DNA of 64,000 nt from contig CAJNDS010002121.1 in NCBI GenBank assembly GCA_905221605.1, positions 459,501-523,500 on the forward strand. Direction: 5' to 3'. Each line of letters starts with the position of its first letter. The first letter of the stretch is position 1. The notes below the pieces were generated by a model. That model ran no database searches. It was not told where the DNA came from and saw only the letters and a program-made list of their open reading frames with translations. The position numbers were made by a program, and so were the translations under genes. Positions 1 to 11,846 of the stretch are shown here, piece by piece. Source of the stretch: Symbiodinium natans (taxonomy: Eukaryota; Sar; Dinophyceae; Suessiales; Symbiodiniaceae).

Positions 1-454
1 GGGGTTTGCAGCTTTGAGCCCCCAATCGGTTTAGGATGTTTTTTAAAATGTGGTTCAAGGGACTAAGGGAGGGGTCCCTTACAATTTTCTATAGGGTTTT
101 TTGACACTTTTTTTGTATACCGGGACTCTATAAGGTATCTATATATATATATGTATATATAGGGGATTGTGGGAATACAGGGACTCTATAAGGTATCTCT
201 ATATATATGTATGTATATAGGGGTTTGTAGAGGAACAAGATTACGGGTCCCTTCGAGGGGCCGTCCTTATACCCCTCAAGCCCCTTTTTTACCCGCTTAC
301 ATACCCTTTATCAACCCAAGGGCCCATACATGCTTAGGGCGCCAAATTCCCGTGCCTGAACCACAGTTGAGGCTTGACGCCTGCCGGCGCTTAGGGCTTT
401 CGGGGGCTTTGGCAGGCTCAAGACTCTTTGCCAGACCACATTGAGTCGGTTTAG
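1..454. other. Non-coding stretch with a duplicated TATA-rich segment
   Basis: No supported gene. The segment 'ggactctataaggtatct' followed by an AT run and 'aggggtttgt/ggggattgt' occurs twice (about 122-172 and 180-232), a local duplication of roughly 58 bp. A 91-residue open frame at 169-444 has no family motif and low-complexity composition; I do not call it a gene. Confidence 0.5.
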
Positions 455-538
455 GGTTCAGGGTTTAGGGTTTAGGGTTTAGGGTTTAGGGTTTAGGGTT
501 TAGGGTTTAGGGTTTAGGGTTTAGGGTTTAGGGTTTAG
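455..538 (+). repeat. (TTTAGGG)n array
   Basis: About twelve tandem TTTAGGG units. The 90-bp GC-rich segment after it (539-630) is open in two frames and is bounded on the far side by more TTTAGGG, so it may be an isolated exon, but no motif is recognisable. Confidence 0.9.
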
Positions 539-959
539 CGCCCAAACAGGACTCCGGTGGCACGATGGCGCCTGGTCGCCAGACGAGCGGCCATCGATCT
601 CAATCCATGATGCGCCGGCTGCCTCGCAAGGGTTTAGGGTTTGGGGTTTAGGATAGCTGCAATTTCCGCCCAGGGTTCGCTGTCACTATACTAATGTTGC
701 ACTGGCTAATAGGAACCCCTCACAGACAAATTTGGACCCTCTATAAAGAAATCCCCGCAAAACCCCCAAAAAGCAAATCAAGGGGGGGGGGGGGGGAGAC
801 CATCATGCCCCGAAAGGCCTCAAGCCTTTAGCACCGTAAGGCCTGAAGCTTTCCTGCCTTGCTAAGGACCCCCCCCCCCCTTCCTCCCCGTGGGGCCTGT
901 GCGTTATAGCGGGTGACGCAACATTAACCCAGACCCTTGGAAGGATCCGAAAAATAGAG

Positions 960-1440
960 CCGGCAAATATAATTATTTAATAATAATTGATTAATAACTC
1001 AATAATAATTAATGAATAATTTATTAGCAATTAATGAATGTACCCCATACTACTATTGGGTCACTCTTAGGGCCCTTAAGGGGATCTATTTGTTGGATCC
1101 TTCCAGGGGTCTGGGAATTGGTTAATAAGTACCATTGGGGCCGACCGTGTGAAAACCCTAAGCCCTGAACCCATAAGAGCGGGGCGATTTTTTTAGTCGA
1201 CCCTTTTCGTTTCTGGATGTGGGTACCCAGAATGCAAAATCCTAAATCCCATATACCCCTAAATCCTGACCTAACTGAATTTCATAGCGAGGCCCCAAAC
1301 ACATTTCGTGATAGGTAATCCTCGGGCCAGCCCGACTCACTTAAATAGTACCTGTACTTATAACCCACCTATAAGCCCATTAAGTGCCCTAATATGGTTA
1401 TAAGTACAGGTATAAGTACAGTTCTGGAATTAGGGCCCTA
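960..1440. repeat. A+T-rich stretch with palindromic element (family J, copy 1 at 1345-1432)
   Basis: 960-1040 is an AATAATTAATTAAT-type simple stretch. At 1345-1432 'acctgtacttataac...gttataagtacaggt' forms an inverted repeat. The same core (TGTACTTATA / TATAAGTACAG) returns in the larger element at 37,588-37,740. No coding evidence. Confidence 0.6.
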
Positions 1441-1829
1441 GATCTACCCTTTAAGGGATTATGTCGGGTACCTCATTCCCCCATTCCCTGCAAACCAACA
1501 GTGAGAAAAGTTGCTGATTCAAACAGCAACCGTCAGAGCTTTTGATGGCAGAAATCCTCCACGGCTCCGATGGCCGACAAGGGCTGTTGCCTGCGCTGGG
1601 TGAGTTGAATGAGGCACATGGATCGGTTGTAGATGCCTGTGTTGTGAGCCGCATGAGAAAATGGGTTGGCTATAAATAGTTTGAGTAAGAAAAATGGTCA
1701 TATGTATGTATATACATATATATATATATATATCTGCTACCCCCCCAAAGATCTAGGTATTTTCATGATTTAGCGATATCAAGTTGAATACTTGCATGGG
1801 CCCGGAGGCGATGTGAAGTTGAAGATGTA

Positions 1830-3050
1830 ACCGCCATTTAAACCTGAACCCTTAACCGTAAAACCCTTTTGGGTTAAGGCTTAAAAGGTTTAGGCCTTAA
1901 GATTTAGGCATTTAAACCTAAGCCCATCGAGTGTAAATCTTAGCGTACAGGGCCTAAACACTTAACCTTTAAGCCCTATAGGCTATAGGGCTAAGGTTTA
2001 ATGGTTTAGGGTTTAAGTTCAATAGCAGGCCCATAGAGTTAAAGCCTTAAGGGGCCTAAACGCTTAACCTTTAGACCCTATAGGCTATAGGGTCAAGGTT
2101 GAAGGGTTTTGGTTTTAAAAGTAAGTCTATAGAGTTCAGACCCTAAGGGGCCTAAACGCTTAACCTTTAAACCCTATAGGCTATAGGGTTAAGGTTTAAA
2201 GGTTTAGGATTCAAGATTTAGGCATTTAAACCCAAGCCCACCTTAAGGGTTTAAGGTTTTAAACCCTCAGGGCTTAAGAAATACCCTAAGCCTTTGGACC
2301 CCCCTTAAGGTTTAAGCTCTATGGGCTTGTGTTTTAATGCCAAAATCTTAAACCCTAAGCCTTTCAACCTTAACCCTATGGCCTATAGGGTTTAAAGGTT
2401 AAGCGTTTAGGACCCTTAACCTTAAGGGGCCTAAACGCTTAACCTTTAGACCCTATAGGCTATAGGGTCAAGGTTTAAGGGTTTAGGTTTTAAAAGTAAG
2501 CCTATAGAGTTCAGACCCTAAGGGGCCTAAACGCTTAACCTTTAAACCCTATAGGCTATAGGGTTAAGGTTTAAAGGTTTAGGATTCAAGATTTAGGCAT
2601 TTAAACCCAAGCCCACCTTGAGGGCTTAAGGTTTTAAACCCTCAGGGCTTAAGAAATACCCTAAGCCTTTAGACCCTATAGGGCTGAAAGGTTAAAGAGA
2701 GCGTAATGTCTGGGCATTTATACATTCAACGCCTATAGGGTTAAACCCTGTTAACGTTTTAGAGCCCTACAGGGCTTCAAGGTTCTGACCCTAAAGGGCT
2801 TAGGGTTATCGTTTCAATGCTGAAACCTTAAACCCTTAAGGCTTAAGCTCGGGCTTGTGTTTTAATGCCAAAATCTTAAACCCTAAGCCTTTCAACCTTA
2901 ACCCTATGGCCTATAGGGTTTAAAGGTTAAGCGTTTAGGACCCTTAAGGTTTAAACTCTATGGGCTGACTGTTGAACTTTTCAACCCTAAACCTTTAAAC
3001 CTTAACCGTATAGCCTACAGGGCTTAAAGGTTTAGCCCACGATCCCGAAA
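1830..3050. repeat. Degenerate telomere-like block with higher-order duplication
   Basis: The stretch consists of diverged CCCTAAA/TTTAGGG-like words mixed with the palindrome ACCCTATAGGCTATAGGGT. A unit of about 377 bp is repeated: 'ggcctaaacgcttaacc' appears at about 2049, 2149, 2427 and 2524 in two matching pairs, and 'ccttaagggtttaaggtttt' returns as a near copy. No coding frame is credible here. Confidence 0.8.
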
Positions 3051-3395
3051 CACCGCAAAAATCAATAAGAAACATAAAAACTATGGTTTCTGAAACTACT
3101 CGGCCGGCCACCCCAGCCACTAGTTTCTAAAATCATGGTTTTTGACATGTTTTTTTTATTGTTTTTTTGCGATGTTTTGGGAGCATGGGCTCACGAAACA
3201 TCGGTTTTACTGATGTTTTTTAGAGGTAGGCCTTCAATAACATTGGTTTTACCTATGTTTTTTGAAGGTAGGCTTTCAAAAACATTGGTTTTACCGATGT
3301 TATTTTGAAGGTAGGCTTTCAAAAACATCGGTAAAACCGATTTTTAGCGTGGGACCCATGCTCCCGAAACACCGCAAAAACCAATAAAAACCATA
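3044..3395. repeat. Inverted ends around a 55-bp tandem repeat
   Basis: 'cccgaaacaccgcaaaaa' occurs at about 3044 and again at 3363 in direct orientation, with the inverted form (gcgatgttttgggagc) at about 3169. Between 3195 and 3350 a unit of about 55 bp (tttgaaggtaggctttcaaa) is repeated three times. Likely a composite non-coding repeat. Confidence 0.65.
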
Positions 3396-3539
3396 AGACT
3401 GAGCCAGCCACTGGGATGCGAGCCATTGCGAGTATTACAAACACAAATGGTCAAGTATATTTCGAGTGGAATGTCTGCGAAGACACGTGATCTTGAGCGA
3501 CGTCACGAAAGCTAATTCTGACACTTTACAAGACGTGAA

Positions 3540-3786
3540 CCCGATTGAAAACGATTGAAACGATTGAAATTCAATCGGGGGCCCGATTGAAAAACGATTG
3601 AAACGATTGAAATTCAATCGGGGGCCGGATTGAAGATTGAAGATTGAAGATTCCCAGAAAAAAGCTTTCCGGGAATCTTCAATCTTCAATCTTCAATCCG
3701 GTCTCCGATTGAATTTCAATCGTTTCAATCGTTTTTCAATCGGGCCCCCGATTGAATTTCAATCGTTTCAATCGTTTTCAATCGGG
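3540..3786. repeat. Near-perfect 247-bp palindrome
   Basis: The left arm (3540-3655) starts CCCGATTGAAAACGATTG and the right arm (3671-3786) ends CAATCGTTTTCAATCGGG. The arms are reverse complements with very few mismatches around a short spacer near 3656-3670. Each arm holds smaller nested palindromes (GATTGAAATTCAATC). It could extrude as a cruciform. No gene is in it. Confidence 0.9.
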
Positions 3787-4163
3787 CACACAATTTGAAA
3801 ATACGACCACGCACATATGAAGACTCGCACATATCAAGATTTACATGTCCATATTGAGATTTCCATGTTTAGCTAGCCCCCCACCCCCAACCCTAAAACC
3901 CTAAAACAGATCCCAAAACCAGGAAAATACCTAGATCTTTGGGGGGGGGGGTACCATATATATATATATATATATACATAGTAGATGAAAAGGAATTCTG
4001 GGACGGTGGGGTGCTACCACAGGCCAACCCGAAACCCTAAACCCTAAACCCAGCCCAGCAGACGCATTTGGGGCAGGGATCCCGTTTCCCTAAGCCCTCA
4101 CCCCTAAGCGGTTTAGGGTTTAGGGTTTAGGGTTTAGGGTAAGACCTATAGTTCTCTCCCAAG

Positions 4164-4304
4164 GTACATCATGTCCTTCTACACTGGCATCACGATTTTG
4201 GTGCACCCCCATGCTTACACTGCCACCGGAACTGGCGAGCGAATCTTTTTCACCATTCTGCTCTTGATTGGTGGCTTTATGTGGACACAGGCCGCTTTGG
4301 GAGC
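4164..4304 (+). CDS. Channel exon: pore region and S6
   Basis: Acceptor ctcccaag precedes the frame. The translation includes YIMSFYTG, ITILVHPHAYTATGTGE, RIFFTILLLIGGFMW. GERIF followed by a hydrophobic S6 matches the family pattern (GERIF..ML.I.G..W). At the place of T-x-G-Y-G the sequence reads LVHPHAY, so the K+ selectivity filter is not conserved. Confidence 0.75.
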
Positions 4305-7300
4305 CCTAAGCCCTAAACCCTAAACCCTAAACCCTAAACCCTAAACCCTAAACCCTAAACCCTAAACCCTAATCGTCAGGGTGCTCAAGGCTTTGGGTGT
4401 TTAGGGGTCAGGGTCGAGCCTTAGACCGGCGGAGCGGAGAGCTTTTCGTGATTTGTTGAGGTTCCCGAAGCACTTTCGTACTGGTTTTGGAACGGGTTTC
4501 GGGTTTAGGGGAGTTTGGTTCCCTGGATCTTCATTCTCAATACGCTTTCTCCGCAGCATTCAGCAGCGCATTGCATACATTCACGTGCTTGAGGGTGTGG
4601 ATTTGGGGTTGACAAGTTGACAAAGTCCTAAACCCTAAACCCTAAACCCTAAACCCTAAGGTGGTGTAGGGTTTTAATGTGCTGCAGCAGGTGATCAGCA
4701 GGTCTACCGCGATTGCTTCGTCCCTGAACCTCGCCATGCACTTATGAAACAGGGTTTAGGGTTTAGGGTTTAGGTTTAGGGTTTAGGGTTTAGGGTTTAG
4801 GGCATTGGCGAGTGTTTCTGGGGTTCCTTTCTACATCTTGGTGAGTGTATGTAATGATCGTTGGTATCGTTTTGCGGATGCTAGTCATAGCATACATAGC
4901 TCTAACTTTTGATGGTCTCAATTGGTCTCATGATTCCCTAAACCCTAAACCCTAAACCCTAAACCCTGAACCCTGAACCCTGAACCCTAAACCGATTGTC
5001 TCATGAGTGCAGACGTGTACTCGGCTTTACCTTGTAGCCTTGCTTCTTGTGCAGAGAGTTTCCGGCAGGGAAGGGTCGTGGAATGAGGGTTCATCGGCCA
5101 GGCCGGAGGCAAGCTTAGGGTTTAGGGTTTAGGGTTTCAGGTTTAGGGTGTAGGGTGTAGGGTTTAGGGTACCTCAACACTTGTTTATTCTTGAATCTTC
5201 CCGAACCTTATATCGTACGAACCGAAGCTCCAAGCCAAATCTCTGCGTACTTCCTAAGAACTATCAGCTTCCAAGCGCATGGCAAAGCGTGATAGGAAGT
5301 TTAGGGTTTAGGTTTTAGGGTTGAAGGTTTAGGGGGAAGTTGTGTCCACTTGAGGAACGCGCACAAGCTTGCCCACCAGCAAACCATGGACGATCTTAAC
5401 ATGATCGCTGACAGGCACAGAGCCTCTGCCTGCGGTGTAGCAAGTTCTCTCCAACGGTTGTCATGGGTTTCCCTACTACCCCCCTCTATACTGCCCCCCC
5501 CCCCCCCCCCCAAGTTCCCCCCTTAAATACCCCTAGTTCAGCTAAATTGTCCCTAAAAAGCCTTAATTATGGTGGGAACCTAGGACGGGGGTATAGAGAG
5601 GGGTAGTAGGGGAACCCATGAGGTTGTTCGCCATCTCTGGTCTGGCGAGTTCTCTGAGCAGATTCCAAACCCTTAACTTGGGATGTTTCCCCTGTTACTA
5701 ACGTCCTTAATAGGATTATAATTGTAAACGCTTGCGCGCGCCGCCTCGGCAGCCGGGCCGGCCCCAGGACAGGAAAGGAGGAAAGAGGGTTTCGCAAAAA
5801 AAGGGGAGGAGGGCAGCCGGGTTAAAAGGGGGGGGGGGTGGGGGGGGGTGAAAGGGGGGGTGGGGGGGCCGGGTCTGGAACAAGGCAGGAAGCCGAGGCG
5901 AATAGGGGTAGCATAATCACAATTCCCTACACCTAAACCCTTCCCGGATGCTTAGGAATTCGGCTTTGGGGTGTTTCGGGTTGGTGTGGGTTGGGTGTAT
6001 AACTCCGTGCAACAGGACAGTTGGGTTCGTAAGCTCCTGCGCATAAGCTCCTGCAGCCTAAACCCTAAACCCCAAACCCCAAACCCCAAACCCCAAACCC
6101 CAAACCCCAAACCCTAAACCCTAAACCCCAAACCCTAAACCCTAAACCCTAAACCCTAAACTTGAACCTCCGGCTCTGGGTCCCCCCAAGTGCAGAGCTA
6201 CGAGATCTTCCCAAAGTTCACAGCTACGGGATCTTCAGTCCCCAGGCCCCAAGGTCCAAACCCGCGGCTTCGGTTTAGGGTTTAGGGTTTAGGGTTTAGG
6301 GTTTAGGGTTTAGGGTTTAGGGTTAAGGGTTTAGGGATGAATCTCCACTACATCTTCCCCTTCTCGCCCAAGCCTTCGGGTGCGGGGTTGAGAGTTTGAC
6401 CCTTAGGGTTTAGGGTCCCTAAACCCTAAATCCCCAAACCCCACACCGCCTAAGCCCCGGACGCTTCGGCAGCAGGCTCAGCTTGCCCCATGAGATGAAA
6501 GTTCGTCTCCGCAAGTTCTTCCTCCGTTCCACAGCCCAGCATGAGCGTCCCTGCTTGAGTGATGTCTTAGGGTTTAGGGTTTAGGGTTTAGGGTTTAGGG
6601 TTTAGGGTTTAGGGTTTAGGGTTTAGGGTTTAGGGTTTAGGGTTATAACTTTTTACTTTTTGGGCACTATGATACCTGAGAAACAGCTTTAAACTTGTAG
6701 TTGCTTTTGCCAGGGTTGCAAGATCAGAATGGGTTCCAAGATCAGAATAGATGTGGGGGTTTCCGGAAAGTGGGGTACCCTTTTCGGGGGTCCGTTACGG
6801 GGAGTCTATTGTATTTGGTATATAAGGCGGTACCCCTACGTTTGGAAATGCCCATGCAGGGCGTGGATTTGCGTTTAGGGTTCAGGTCAGGTTTAGGACT
6901 TCACCCCAAGGGCCCATGTGCCTTGTGATTATGTACTCGGGCCCCCAGAGTCCCTTTATATCAAATACTTTAAGGCCCCGAGTACTCTCTATCAGGTGGA
7001 TGGACTCTTAGGGTTTGAGGGCTTGAGGGTTTAGGGTTGAGGGTTTAGGGAGCTCGGTCAGCTTAGAAGGGTCGGGAGGGAGTTTGTTGAGGTTCAATTG
7101 ATCCCCACACGGCTATCCTGTGTGTGGGGAGGGGGGGGGGGGGGGAGGTTAGGGTTCAGGAAAGTAGGGACCTCACGAAGTCACCACTCGGAACCAACAA
7201 GCTAGAGTTGTAGGGTTTAGGGTGCCTGGAGTCCGGATAGGTTTTAGTGTTTCACGTTTAGTCTTCGACGTTTCGGCTTTTATGATGCTTACTGTAGGGA

Positions 7301-10300
7301 CTAGGGTTGTCAGCCAAGTTTTCGAGTTTGGTTCATGACTTGCCTTGCTGGGTTTCGTGGGATCCTAGAGGGAACAGTTTCCAGAAGGCTAAAGAACGGG
7401 TACAGCCTAACTAGCATGGGCATTTGCCAAAGTAGGCCCGGCATACTCGTTCTAGGAAGGGGTACCACTGTTTCGGCAGCCCCCCCTGTACGAGACACCC
7501 GAAATCCTGAAGAATCAGGTTTTGAGGTTTTGGCAGTGGCCTATAGGCCTTGGGACCCTCGAACCCACCTGGGGTAGGTGTAGGATGTAGGGTTTAGGCT
7601 ACCTAAACCCCTGACTCCAGGGTCCCTATATACACCAACATGCCTTAATTATGGCACGAACCGCCTTTAAGGAAAGTAATAAAAAAAATCCCGAAATCCT
7701 AAACTCCAAACTCTAAACCTAATGTACCGGCCTTTGCCCGAAACCCTAAACCCTCAACCCTACTGGAGAGAAGTGTCCACAAGCTTTGCCCGAAACCCTA
7801 AACCCTAAACCCTAAGCTCTAAGCCCTAAACCCTAAACCCTAAACCCTCAACCCTACTGGAGAGAAGTTTCCACAAGGTACCAAGCTTGGCAGCAGATCT
7901 TGGAGCGAGTCTTGGCTGCACCACCAGCCCCACGCGGTTTGTTCGGGTTTGGGGTTTGGGGTTTGGGGTTTGGGGTTTAGGGTTTAGGGTTTAGGGTTTA
8001 GGCCTCAACTCTGGGGCTTGGCAGCCCAGGAATGTCGCCACAGCTGCGTCGGGACACCTACCGAGAGGTCAACGTGCACTGGGTGAAGAAGGTCGGGGCT
8101 CGCTGAGTGGGGTTTTTAGGGTTTAGGGTTTAGGGTTTAGGGTTTAGGGAGATTGAGGATTTAAAGTCCTCGAGTCTGTGAGGGTTTGGGCGCGTGGGCA
8201 GACTACCCGACCCCTCTGAACCCCTTAGGCCCGATACCAAAAAAACCTTGAAAGCCCCCCATCAACCCTATGAGCCCGTAACGTTTAGGGTTTAGGGCTT
8301 TAGGGTTTTCAGGGTTCAGGGTTTAGGGCTTAGGGTTTAGGGTTTAGGGTTCAGGGACAATTGAGCCCAGACTTGAATCCTCTGTGTTGTTGTGAGAGAG
8401 GAGTTGGAAGGTACGGGTCCTGTCATCTGCAGGGTCCATAGCTTGTGCGGACGATAACACCCTGAACCCCATAAACCCTGACCCCTGACCCCTAAACCCT
8501 AAACCCTAAACCCTAAACCCTAAACCCTAAACCCTAAACCCTAAACCCTAATCTCAGCTCACAGACAGGGTTTGGGGTTTAGAGGCGATAGCTTGGATTT
8601 AGAGGCCTCAGGTGCTCGAGTCTTTGGGGGGTTTCAAGGCTTCAGGGCTTGCAAAAGGCCTTCCCGCACACACTCTGCAGTCTTCACCCACTCCTTGCAT
8701 CATCTCTTGAATGCTCTTTGGGGTCATGGGGTTTAGGGTTTAGGGTTCAGAGTTTAGGGTTTAGGAGGTTATTCTCCGAGGGATGCGTGTAACCCTAAAC
8801 GCTCCTTCAGCCTGCCAGGTTCGCTTTCTGGACAAGTGCTCCACCAGTTTCCTCACGTGCATCGCCGCCGCCCTGTCAGGATTGATCCCCTTGCGGCCCT
8901 ACCCTTCATTTCAGGCTAGGGTTTAGGGTCGAGGGTTGAGGGTTTAGGGTTTAGGGAGGCTGGGGCTTCGGCTTGTGTGGACTGGCCCAGTGATTTTCTG
9001 GCGGCGTTTACAGGGTTTTGGGGGATTGAGCTGTGATTTGGCCCAGTGTGTGTCAGATTGCGGAAGGCTTCCGGATGCTGGGCAAACCCGAAGCCCTAAA
9101 CCCTAAACCCTAATCAGCACCTTGTCTCACGCGCTGCCTGCTTGTAAGGCCTGTGGAGCCACCCCAACCTTCTGCCTTCTACGTGGGGTTTAGGGTTTTG
9201 GGTTGAGGGCTTTCGAGTTTCAATTTCGGGTTTATGCTCAGACTCTTCACATGTGCATGGCTGCCCCTTACAGGCCTGAGCAGTTAGGGACACTGGGTTT
9301 TCCTCAACTGGCTGCCTGGACACAAATTGGTAGAAATGTGGGTGGCGAGTTTGACCTGGAGGGAGGATGGGAGGAGAGGCGGTGCGAAAGCTGAGCCTGG
9401 GCATGCCTGGGCCATCCACACAAGGATGCCTAATATAGGGGTCGGAATCATTACGAATAGTATTCCCTTATGGTTCCTTTATGATTAACCTTTCAGACCC
9501 ACCAAAACCCTAACTCAATTATTCAGGCCCATATTTGTCAGGGACAGGCTACGGCCACCACTTGGAACCCTCAAAACCTCTGAAAAGGCCATCCGTCTCC
9601 TGCCAATGGGACGGGGCAGGGTAGGGTTTATATACTCTAGGGGTCGGACTAGTAGCTTGGTAGCCCAGTGGTATCCTTTACCCTTTTCTTATGGTTCCCT
9701 TATAAAAAAACCAACCCCAAAAAGGGTGCCCTTATTATAACATGGTCACTGGGCTAATTCTAGTATTCCTCTATGGTCTCTTTGTAAATATGCTCTAAGA
9801 ACCCCCCCCCAAAAAAAAAAAAAAAACTGTTCTAATCATCAAGGCCCGTATATGACAGTGTCTGACGCCCACCCGCTGAGCGGGTTCAGGGAAGCGTGGT
9901 TTGGCTGTTGGCATTGTCTTCTGAAGACCCTGCGCCCTGAACCCCCTAAACCCTAAACCCTAAACCCTAAACCCTAAACCCAAAACCCTAAACCCTAAAC
10001 CCTAAGCGTTGCCATGGGTGGGGGGGGGGGGGCTATAGATTTCAAAGCCGTCGGCTGAGGAAATCCTGGAGATGCGCATGTTTGGTGAGCAAGAGCACTT
10101 CGGGAAGCTGTTTCACATGTGCCTTGAGCTGCAGAACAGAGGGCCGCATTCGGGTTTAGGGTTTAGGGTTTAGGGTTTAGGGTTTAGGGTTTAGGGTTTA
10201 GGGTTTAGGGTTTAGGGTTTAGGGTTTAGGGTTTAGGGTTTAGGGTTTAGGGTTCAGGGTTCAGGGTTCAGGGTTCAGGGTTCAGGGTTTAGGATAAACG

Positions 10301-11796
10301 CTACCTGAGCCCCAGCCTACACTAAGCTCTAAGGCATCCACGAAACCTTGAGGGTGCGAAACCCTCAACCCTCAACCCTAAACCCCAAATCCTTCACCTC
10401 AGGGGGGCAGCTTCGGATTTCAGGTTTTCAGGGCTCCTGGTTTTGGGCTTAGGGCTTTAGGCCCAGGGTGTAGGGTTCAGGATTTAGGGTTTCAGGGTTA
10501 GGGTATTTTGGGGGTTTTAGTCGGTAGAGCTTGTAAGGTTAGTAGCAAGGAAGTAGTGTCGTCGCCAGTCAGGGTGCAGGCATTCCATGGTTCGAGCTCG
10601 TGACAGGGGTTGTGGGATTCTTGGCGCGGTGGCCCTATATGCATATATATATATATATATATATGTATGTATACATATACATATGAAAAATATATGTATA
10701 TATATATATATATATGCATATGCATAAGCCCTACATCATGGCACCGTTTCTTGGTTTCGCGGCTGTTTGCGGGCTTCGCGCTAGGAACTCTTGCTGCCGG
10801 ATGGCGTTGGGTTTAGGGTTATCTCGCCCTGACTTCCTACTGGCAGCCCGTGAATCTGCCACATCAACCCTAAACCTAAACCCTAAACCCTAAACCCTAC
10901 ATAAGCCCTAAAACGGCCAGGTACATTATGATGGGAGGGACTGCCTCGCGGGTCATGAACTTCACTATTTTGGTTCCTGGCATGGTGTGGGGCGAAGCTT
11001 GGCTGCGACCCTAAACCCTAGGGTTTAGGGTTTAGGGTTTAGGGTTTAGGGTTTAGGGTTAGGGATGAGGGTTTAGGGTTTAGGGTAACCCCTAGCCCTT
11101 AGTTCCTGTAACCCAGCCCTGAAAAGGGTCAGGGACTAAAGTTTCAAGGGGTGCTTAGGGAATTGGAGATTAGGGGATTAAGGGATTAGGAATTTTAGGG
11201 TTGTCCCTCGCAGGTCCTGTTTACCTAGTAATTAACCCTCTAGGGTTTCGAGTTTAAGCCCTGAACCCGAAGCCCTATAAGCCCTGCATACGCCCTGAAC
11301 CCTCAATCTCGGTCAGCATGAGAAGTGCGTCCAATGCTCCTTCATCCGAAAGCGCAAAACGCGGCAATGGTGTTCCGTGTTGCGGGTTTAGGGTTTAGAG
11401 CTCAGGGCGTAGGGGAACCGAAAATGAGAGCCCCTCACTGATTCGCCAAGAGGGAATAGGAATTTTGCACCCTAAACCCCAAACCTACCATTTGCTTAAG
11501 AACCCCACAAAAAATATAAAAAAACATCTCCTTATAAGGGGAATTTAGGGATCACTCTTTTTGGGGGGGATCTTAAGCAAATTGTAGTAACACTAAACCC
11601 AAAACTCCAAACATGCTTCTCCGAGCATTCACATCCTGCAGGTTCAGTGTTCAGGGTTTAGGAAACCCTGAGCCCTAAACCACTGACGGAGCCCTGACCC
11701 ACTCTCAGGGTTTAGGGTCTAGGGTTGAGGGCTTCAGGCACCGAGCAACGTCAGTTCCTGTCTCCAACAGGTCAATGCTCGTAAGCTATCCACTAT

Positions 11797-11846
<50 letters not shown>

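Noticed and set aside
455-540. A chromosome end or subtelomere
   Set aside because: The array is short and interstitial, and equal or longer arrays recur every kilobase in both orientations across the whole window.
4376-5160. Additional channel exons between S6 and the post-S6 exon (for example 4,428-4,495 and 4,555-4,605)
   Set aside because: The segments are open and I tried to fit them, but the family goes directly from S6 to the HQ-TMD-LN segment, so they would be extra sequence with no match.
10498-10816. MHMHIYIYIY-type frames
   Set aside because: They arise from an AT microsatellite.
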